Assembly (NCBI GenBank): GCA_024278455.1
Contig: JAJRTE010000107.1
Coordinates: forward strand, 1 to 64,000
Direction: 5' to 3'
Origin: Myxococcota bacterium
Lineage (GTDB): Bacteria > Myxococcota_A > UBA796 > JAJRTE01
Length of the DNA stretch: 64,000 nt
The position numbers and the translations under genes were made by a program. How positions within the stretch are numbered: position 1 is the first letter of the stretch; each line of letters opens with the position of its first letter. The notes under the pieces were generated by a model. That model was not told where the DNA came from. It did not search any database and saw only the letters and a list, made by a program, of their open reading frames with translations. Positions 57,670-64,000 of the stretch are shown piece after piece.

Positions 57670-59208
57670 TCACGACTCCGGTGACGCCGTGCGGCCGGAA
57701 GGCTCCGTGTCCGGCGCGCTGGCCCGGTGACCGGAGATGACCGCGCGGAGGCCTCGAGGCTCCAGGGGCTCGAATGTGAGGTCGAAACCGGCTCGCGCGC
57801 ACAGCTCCCCCGTGATGGACAGGCCGAGTCCGGTCCCCTGGACATGCCGCTGCCGGGCACTGTCCCCGCGAAACGTCCGTTCGCTCAGCCGCACGATTTC
57901 CGAGGGGGGAACGCCCGGTCCGTCATCGACGACCTCGAGCGTGAATCGTGTGGTGTCCGCCTCGAGGATCACGACAACGTGTCCATCGGGTTCGCCATAC
58001 CGGACGGCGTTGTGAACCAGGTTGCTCAAGGCCCGTTCAGCGAAGAGCGGGTCCCACTCGACCCACACCGCGCGGTCCGGGTGGGCGTTTTCGAGGGACA
58101 GCCGACGGTGTCGGGCGAGCATGCCCATGCGGCTGCACACGCGCTCGACGACATCCACCAGGTTCGATCGCTGCTGTGGCCGTCCTTCGAGCAGGCCTTC
58201 CTTGAGCTGCGTGGCCAGGCGGAGGTTGTCCGTGAGGGTCTCGAGGTAGACCGCGTCGGCGACGGCGGACGCCAGCCAACGGTCGGCCTCGTCGTCCCCG
58301 GCGGAGAGCCGTTCGAGCGCCAGTTGCAGCGAGCTGATGGGGGTGCGCAAGTCGTGTGCGATGTCGGAGAGATGCCGTGTCAGTGCCCGCGTCCTGGACT
58401 TGAGGGCTTGGCGGTCCTCGAGGATGCGCTGGTGGGCGTCCTGGAGACCCCGTTCGATCGTGCCGAGTTCGTCGGGTGGACCCGTCGTGGTGGCCGGAAA
58501 AGAGGTATCTCCCACGGTGCGGGCAGCGAAGGCCAGGGCGGAAATCCGCTTGAGCAACGGGCGGACGGTCCAGAGCATCCCTGATACGATGACCAGGAGC
58601 AGCGCAATGGCGACGACCGCGGCGAGCGTCAGGCGTCGCTCGCGCAGGCGTTCCCGGTTCGGGGTCCAGCGCAGGCTGAGCAGGCTGCACGGGCCGGCGT
58701 CTGCTACCCTGAAGACTATCTGGGCGTCACCGGCGCCGGTCATGCCGAAGGCGTAGTCTGCCCCCGCGGTGATGGGCGCGACCAGCGCCGGGTCGATTGG
58801 CGGGGCTTCCGGACAGGCCGAGGAGAGGTCCTCGATGTCGTATGCGTTGACCCTGGTGCCGTTGGCCAGGGTGAAGGCCCACGATTCCGGCGCCGTGCGG
58901 CAACCCAGCCCGTCGCCGGCGGACATCAGTTCTCGAGCGAAATCCGCCCCCATTTCGGCAGTCAGCCTCGAGACGTCTTCGGCCAGGATCATGTACATGG
59001 CGCCGAGGGCAAGGGCGGAACTAAGCGCGGCGATCGCGATGGCTCGCGGGGTCAGTGCGGCGACGATACGCGATGAGGTGGGCGAGCGTGCCGGGGGCGA
59101 CGGTTGCTTGCGCTCTCCGTGCGCCGGCCGTTCCTCTGTCGCCGGCTCGGTGTCCGCGTGGTCATGCGGTTGCGCTGTCTGGTTCGAGTCTTTCGGCGGC
59201 GTGGTCAT
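57670..59208 (-). CDS. Sensor histidine kinase
   Basis: 512 aa; HLSDIAHDLRTPISSLQ (H-box), NLVHNAVRYGEP (N), DDGPGVPPSE (G1), GTGLGLSI (G2); two TM segments. Confidence 0.95.
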   Translation of the reverse strand: MTTPPKDSNQTAQPHDHADTEPATEERPAHGERKQPSPPARSPTSSRIVAALTPRAIAIAALSSALALGAMYMILAEDVSRLTAEMGADFARELMSAGDGLGCRTAPESWAFTLANGTRVNAYDIEDLSSACPEAPPIDPALVAPITAGADYAFGMTGAGDAQIVFRVADAGPCSLLSLRWTPNRERLRERRLTLAAVVAIALLLVIVSGMLWTVRPLLKRISALAFAARTVGDTSFPATTTGPPDELGTIERGLQDAHQRILEDRQALKSRTRALTRHLSDIAHDLRTPISSLQLALERLSAGDDEADRWLASAVADAVYLETLTDNLRLATQLKEGLLEGRPQQRSNLVDVVERVCSRMGMLARHRRLSLENAHPDRAVWVEWDPLFAERALSNLVHNAVRYGEPDGHVVVILEADTTRFTLEVVDDGPGVPPSEIVRLSERTFRGDSARQRHVQGTGLGLSITGELCARAGFDLTFEPLEPRGLRAVISGHRASAPDTEPSGRTASPES

Positions 59209-59942
59209 GATGGCCCATCCGTCTTGTCCACTCCGGGAGACCGGTTGTCGTCGGTCGGTGGTGGGTCGAACCGGTACCCGATTCCCCAGACGGTCCGGAT
59301 GGCGTCGGCGGCGGGCCTACCGAGCTTGCGCCGTATCCTGGCCACGTGGCTGTCCACCGTCCGGCTGTCCACCTCGTCGTCGGCTGTCAAGCTCGAGCGG
59401 GCGATCTGTGTCCGCGACATGGCGCGGCCGGGGCGTTCGAGGAGGTATGCCAGGAGGTTGAACTCGTAGGCGGTGAGCCCCAGGTCCTCCCCGTCGCGTG
59501 TCGCTCGCCTTGCGTCCAGGTCGGCGACCACGTCCTCCCAGGCGATGCGACGGGGCTGGGCTTGCTCGCGCACGCGGAGCCTGGCCCGGATCCTCGCCAG
59601 GAGTTCCTCCATCCAGAACGGCTTGGGGAGATAGTCCACGGCCCCGAGTTCGAAACACTTCAGGCGGTCCTCGAGTTCCGTCCGGGCGGTAAGGACCAGG
59701 ATGGGGACCGCGATACGACCGCTCCAAGCGGCGAGAAGCTCGAGCCCGCTCATGCCGGGGAGCATCAGGTCGAGCACGATGAGGTCGAACGGCTGGCGCA
59801 ACGGCACCTGGAGTGCCGTATCCCCTCGAGTGCACAGCTCCACCTGGAGCCCGGCCTGTTTCAGGCCCTTCACGATGACCGCGGCCATGGACGGGTCGTC
59901 CTCCACGACGAGAATGCGTACCGGCATCGAGTTTGTCACCAT
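59205..59942 (-). CDS. OmpR/PhoB-family response regulator
   Basis: 245 aa; ILVVEDDPSMAAVI…DLIVLDLMLPGMSG…VLTAR…PKPF; C-terminal winged helix SRTVDSHVARIRRKLG…IRTVWGIGYRF; ATGA overlap with kinase gene. Confidence 0.95.
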   Translation of the reverse strand: MVTNSMPVRILVVEDDPSMAAVIVKGLKQAGLQVELCTRGDTALQVPLRQPFDLIVLDLMLPGMSGLELLAAWSGRIAVPILVLTARTELEDRLKCFELGAVDYLPKPFWMEELLARIRARLRVREQAQPRRIAWEDVVADLDARRATRDGEDLGLTAYEFNLLAYLLERPGRAMSRTQIARSSLTADDEVDSRTVDSHVARIRRKLGRPAADAIRTVWGIGYRFDPPPTDDNRSPGVDKTDGPS

Positions 59943-59978
59943 CAGCCACCTCGCTGAACGAGCCGTCGCACCTTTCGA

Positions 59979-62900
59979 TCAGTCCACTTCCTCCCTGTCC
60001 GCGCTCGAGACCTCCCCCTTGCGCCCGAATGCCAGCGCAAACACCACGGGGATGACTACCATGGTCAGCAACGTGGACAGCAGGAGCCCGTTCATGAGTG
60101 AAACGGACATGGGCACGAAGAGCGGATGGCCGGACAGCAGCATGGGGGTCAGGCCCATGACCGTGGTCGTGGTCGACAGGCCAATCGGGCGCAGCCGCTT
60201 GGCGACGGAATCGACACAGGCCTCCTGCACGGTGTACCCCCTGGACCGGGCCTTGTTGATGAAATCGAGAAGGAGAATGGCGTTGTTCACCACGATGCCG
60301 ATCAGGCTCGCCATGCCCAGAATGGCCATGAAGCTCATGGGTTGCTGGAAAAGGAAGAGCCCCACCACGGAGCCGACCGCGGAGAGCGGCACCGTGACCA
60401 GGATCACCAGGGGCTGCGTGAACGAGTTGAACTGGACGAAAAGAATCAAGTACACCACGACCACGGCGAAGGCCGACGCGACGGCAACGTTGCCGAAGTT
60501 CTTGACAATCCGCTCCCGCTCCCCGTCGAACGTCACCGTAACCCCGCCGGTGTCGAGGGCCGGCAGCACGTCCCGTTCGATCAGCCCGGCCAACTCCGGG
60601 GCGCTGTAGCCCGGTATCACCCAGGACTTCACGGCCACACTGCGCGCCTGCCGGAAGTGGGTGATGTTCTCCAGGACCGGTTCGAGGTTGATGGTCGCGA
60701 CCTGTTTGAGCAGGGCTCGAGTGTTCGCGAATCGGGACTTGATGGCCAGGTTCTCCAGTTCCTCGCGTGAATCGATGTCGCTGGTCACGACGACATCATA
60801 CTCTTTGCCGCTGGTCCTGAATACCGTCGCGGTGGCGCCGTAGAGGGCGATGTTGATCTGTCGTTGAATGTCATACTTGGTAATCCCGAGATGGGTGGCC
60901 ACGTCGCTGTCCACGTGGACCCGGAACTCGAGGTCTTCGTGCGCGGCATCGTCCTCCACGTCGGCCGTCCCTGGCACGTTCCGGATGGCGGCCTTCAGGG
61001 TGTCGGCCACCTGCAGGATACGGTCGAGCCGGTCGCCGCTGACCCGGAGCACGATGGGCGCCGCCGCCGCGTCGGCCAGTTCGAGCATCTTGACCGTCAC
61101 TTCGCCACCGGAGAGGCGCGCATCGAGGGTGTGCTGGAGGTAGAAACCCAAATCCTCGGCTGTGGAAAAGCGGTCGCTCGCGTCCAGGTCGAAATGGAAC
61201 ATGATCTGGGCGTAGTCGTCGGACTGGCTGGCCTGGCCGACCGTGACGTAGAACTTGGGAAGTCCCTCCCCGATGGAGGTGGTGTAGCTCGTGATCTCGG
61301 GGACCGTGGCGAGGACGCCCTCCACCTGGCGTGCGAGCCGGTCCGTCCGGTCGATGTCCGAGATTTCCGACCGGATCTCGAGGTGCGCGAATGGCTTGTC
61401 CGCGTGGGGAAAGAAGCTCAGGCCGAGCAGGGACTGGAGATAGAAAGCACCGGCACCGAGCGCGAGCGTGATGCCCACGGTGACCCACTTCCGGCGCATG
61501 CCCGCGTTCAGCAGGAAGTAGAACAGGCGTCGCAGCCTTCCGGGCCCGGAGCCTTCCGTCCGCTGCGGCCGGAACAACAGTGTGGACAGCGAAGGAGTCA
61601 CCAGCATCGCCACGATGTAGGAGCAAGTCAGCGAGATGATGACGACCAGGGGGAGCGGGCGGGCGAAATCTCCCGGCGCTCCAGGCATCATCAACAGGGG
61701 CACATAGGCCGCAACCGTGGTCAAGGTGGCGCTGAACACCGGCGCGGCAGAGTCGCGAGCGCCCTCGAAGGCAGCTCTCATCGCCGGCATGCCGTGGTCG
61801 AGCCGGACCTGGACGGCATCCGCGATCACGATGGCGTTGTCCACCAGCATGCCCAGGGCGATGATCAGCCCCGCCGTGGACACCATGTGGATTTGGATGT
61901 CCACCGCGTACATGGTCGCCATCGTGGCCAGGATAGAGATGGGAATGGCCGTGGACACCACGATGGCGTTGCGGAGTCCCATCCCGAGGAACACGACGAT
62001 GATCACCAGGATCACGCCCTGGAGCAGGTTTCGCATGAACCCGTTCACCGCCTTCCCCACGTCCTCCGGCTGGTACAACACCTCGTCGACCTTCAGGCCT
62101 TCCGGCAGCCGCCGCCGGACACGCTTCAGGGTCTCCCGGACCTCGTGCCCGATCAGCACGATGTTCTCCCCGTGCTTGAAGTACCCGGCGAGCAGGACCG
62201 CGTTCTCTCCGTTCTGCCGGATCCGCTTCACACCCCGCTCGAGCCCCATGTAGACACGGGCGATGTCCTTCAGACGAACGATCGCCCCGGTCTCCCGGGA
62301 CACGTCCACTATCGTGTTCCGAATGTCCTCGAGCGATTCGAATGTCCCCGGCGTGCTGACGTTGATCTTCACCCCGTCCTTCTGAAGGTAGCCCGAAGGA
62401 ATGGAGACGTTCTGAATCTTGAGCAGGTTGAGCACGTCCTCCAGGGAGGTGCGGTGCTGGTTGAGCTTTTCGTACTGGACTTCGACCTTGACCTCCCGCT
62501 TGATTTCCCCCTCGATGTCGAACCGGGAAATGCCCGGAATCGTCGCCAGTTCCCGCTTGAACTCCTCGGCGAAATCGGCCAGTTGGTCATAGGAATACTG
62601 GTCTCCGGACAGGGCGATGATCATCCCGGCGGTATCGGCCAGGTCGGTCTTGACTTCCGGCTTGTGACACTGCTCCGGGAGTTCCGATTCGACGTCATCC
62701 AGCCGCCGGCGCAATTCCGCCCACCCCTTCTCGACGTCGGCCTCCATCTCCAGGAACAGCACCAGGATGGATACACTGTTCCGGGAATAGGACTGGATGT
62801 AGTCGAAGCCCTCGATCTGCGAAAGTTCGTCCTCGAGCTTGTTCGTGACCAGGGTCTCCACGTCTGCCGGCGACGCGCCGGGGTAGATGGTCGTCACGAC

Positions 62901-63038
62901 GGCGACAGGAGGCGATGTATCCGGGTTCTCCTGCTTGGGGATCAGGTAGTAGGCGATGAATCCGTAGACGACCACGACCGCCGTGGCAAGCAGCGTGACC
63001 TTGCGGTTCTTCAGTGCCGCCATGATGAGGGCGCTCAT
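59979..63038 (-). CDS. RND-family efflux pump inner-membrane protein (AcrB/HAE-like)
   Basis: 1019 aa from ATG 63038; STAGLIIALGMLVDNAIVIADAV, MASLIGIVVNNAILLLDFIN, TTTTVMGLTPML. Confidence 0.95.
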   Translation of the reverse strand: MSALIMAALKNRKVTLLATAVVVVYGFIAYYLIPKQENPDTSPPVAVVTTIYPGASPADVETLVTNKLEDELSQIEGFDYIQSYSRNSVSILVLFLEMEADVEKGWAELRRRLDDVESELPEQCHKPEVKTDLADTAGMIIALSGDQYSYDQLADFAEEFKRELATIPGISRFDIEGEIKREVKVEVQYEKLNQHRTSLEDVLNLLKIQNVSIPSGYLQKDGVKINVSTPGTFESLEDIRNTIVDVSRETGAIVRLKDIARVYMGLERGVKRIRQNGENAVLLAGYFKHGENIVLIGHEVRETLKRVRRRLPEGLKVDEVLYQPEDVGKAVNGFMRNLLQGVILVIIVVFLGMGLRNAIVVSTAIPISILATMATMYAVDIQIHMVSTAGLIIALGMLVDNAIVIADAVQVRLDHGMPAMRAAFEGARDSAAPVFSATLTTVAAYVPLLMMPGAPGDFARPLPLVVIISLTCSYIVAMLVTPSLSTLLFRPQRTEGSGPGRLRRLFYFLLNAGMRRKWVTVGITLALGAGAFYLQSLLGLSFFPHADKPFAHLEIRSEISDIDRTDRLARQVEGVLATVPEITSYTTSIGEGLPKFYVTVGQASQSDDYAQIMFHFDLDASDRFSTAEDLGFYLQHTLDARLSGGEVTVKMLELADAAAAPIVLRVSGDRLDRILQVADTLKAAIRNVPGTADVEDDAAHEDLEFRVHVDSDVATHLGITKYDIQRQINIALYGATATVFRTSGKEYDVVVTSDIDSREELENLAIKSRFANTRALLKQVATINLEPVLENITHFRQARSVAVKSWVIPGYSAPELAGLIERDVLPALDTGGVTVTFDGERERIVKNFGNVAVASAFAVVVVYLILFVQFNSFTQPLVILVTVPLSAVGSVVGLFLFQQPMSFMAILGMASLIGIVVNNAILLLDFINKARSRGYTVQEACVDSVAKRLRPIGLSTTTTVMGLTPMLLSGHPLFVPMSVSLMNGLLLSTLLTMVVIPVVFALAFGRKGEVSSADREEVD

Positions 63039-64000
63039 TCCGCCCCCCTTTCCGCCGGTCCGGACCCGGGGGCGGCACGGCCAGTTTCGCCCGGACAGGC
63101 GTCCTGCGCCCTGCCCCGCCGAACCTCCTCCGGGGAACGTGGGAGTGCGCCCGTGGCAAGCTCGAGGGACAGCCTGGCCTGCTCGAGGTTGAACCGGGCG
63201 AGGAGCTGTTCGGTACGTGCCTGGCACCAGGCCATGTATTCGGCGAGGTATTCGGCCCGTCCCAGCGTGCCGGCTTCAAAGCCCAGTCTTGCGCTCCGGT
63301 GCTTCTCTTCGTGCTCGGCGACTCGAGCCTCCGCCCTCGAGACGGCTGCCCAGGCCGATTCGACCGCCGCTCTGGCTTGCCGGACTTCCTTGACGACGAG
63401 CGATCGCGTCTGCTCCAGCCCGGCAGCGGCCTTTTGCTGCTTCAGGCGGGCCTGCCGGACTCGAGCGGCGGATTCGCCCCCGTCGAAGAGGTTCACCTGG
63501 AGTTGGGCCGCGGCGGTGTAGTAGTCGTCCCACTCCATGGTCCAGTTGGTCTGGAGTCCGGGCCAACGGTCGCCTCGAGCACCGTATTCCACGCTCAACC
63601 CGAGCACAGGACGGAAGGGGCGGTCTCCCTTGCGATACGCGACGTTGGCCTTGGCAATGTCCTGTTGCACCTGCCTGCTGCGTAGCACAGGCCGCCTGGC
63701 GAGCGCGTTGGCGACCAGGGTCTCTTCCGGCGGCAAGCGGGGCGGAGCGGGGGAGGGCGGTGCATGCGCGATCGTCATGGGGTCATCGCGCGTGGCGCCG
63801 GTCAAAAGGCGAAGCGATTCCCGTGCTTCCACGAGTCGAGCAGTGGTGTTCGCCAGTTCTTCCTCGAGCTGTTTCAGGCCCGCTTCGGCCTCGAGGACAT
63901 CGGAGGTGGCCACCAACCCCTGCGCCCGCATGGAACGGGTGTCCTCGAGGATCTGGGTCGTCTCCTGGCGCATCGTGTCGAGCAAGGACCTCGATGCTTC
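63035..64000 (-). CDS. TolC-family outer-membrane efflux protein (5' end beyond the window)
   Basis: SDVLEAEAGLKQLEEELANTTARLVEARESLRLLTG…DDYYTAAAQLQVNLFDGGESAARVRQARL; frame open to 64000; ATGA overlap with the RND gene. Confidence 0.9.
   Translation of the reverse strand, partial: EASRSLLDTMRQETTQILEDTRSMRAQGLVATSDVLEAEAGLKQLEEELANTTARLVEARESLRLLTGATRDDPMTIAHAPPSPAPPRLPPEETLVANALARRPVLRSRQVQQDIAKANVAYRKGDRPFRPVLGLSVEYGARGDRWPGLQTNWTMEWDDYYTAAAQLQVNLFDGGESAARVRQARLKQQKAAAGLEQTRSLVVKEVRQARAAVESAWAAVSRAEARVAEHEEKHRSARLGFEAGTLGRAEYLAEYMAWCQARTEQLLARFNLEQARLSLELATGALPRSPEEVRRGRAQDACPGETGRAAPGSGPAERGAE

Noticed and set aside
60864-63521. 885-aa plus-strand ORF
   Set aside because: Antisense to the RND gene; His/Asp/Arg-rich shadow translation with no motifs.

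Overview
This 64-kb window is high-GC DNA from a Gram-negative bacterium. Its gene content is Myxococcota/deltaproteobacteria-like: MopE-type Cys/Asp repeats, Asp-rich lipoprotein linkers, and large multidomain propeller/ATPase proteins. That assignment is inferred, not proven. The central landmark is a long S10-spc-alpha ribosomal protein cluster (about 12.09-25.50 kb, + strand: rpsJ to rplQ, including secY, infA, rpmJ and rpoA). It has a strong candidate sigma-70 promoter upstream and an intrinsic terminator downstream. rplC and rplX are missing from their usual positions, as are adk and map. Left of it, on the - strand, lie two large proteins: a 2524-aa propeller/helical/STAND-like ATPase and a 973-aa protein with a degenerate ATPase and a degenerate kinase C-lobe. 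To the right, in order, are: a MopE/FG-GAP lipoprotein with an in-frame TAA; an AsmA/YdbH-like protein plus a DUF1318/YdbL-like lipoprotein; a TolB/TPR protein; a sigma factor / zinc-finger anti-sigma / caspase-beta-barrel cassette; an arylsulfotransferase-like protein; a fused ADP-forming acyl-CoA synthetase with domain order beta-alpha; AsnA; a tightly coupled PP-loop ATPase / radical SAM-SPASM / SGNH-hydrolase cassette; PepA; two propeller lipoproteins plus an outer-membrane protein with a 72-bp repeat; and a TolC / RND / response regulator / histidine kinase block. Across the window the palindrome CTCGAG is strikingly over-represented and occurs in all three reading frames. I saw no CRISPR, rRNA, tRNA or transposase, but I could not run covariance or HMM searches. 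All family calls come from reading motifs in the translations.
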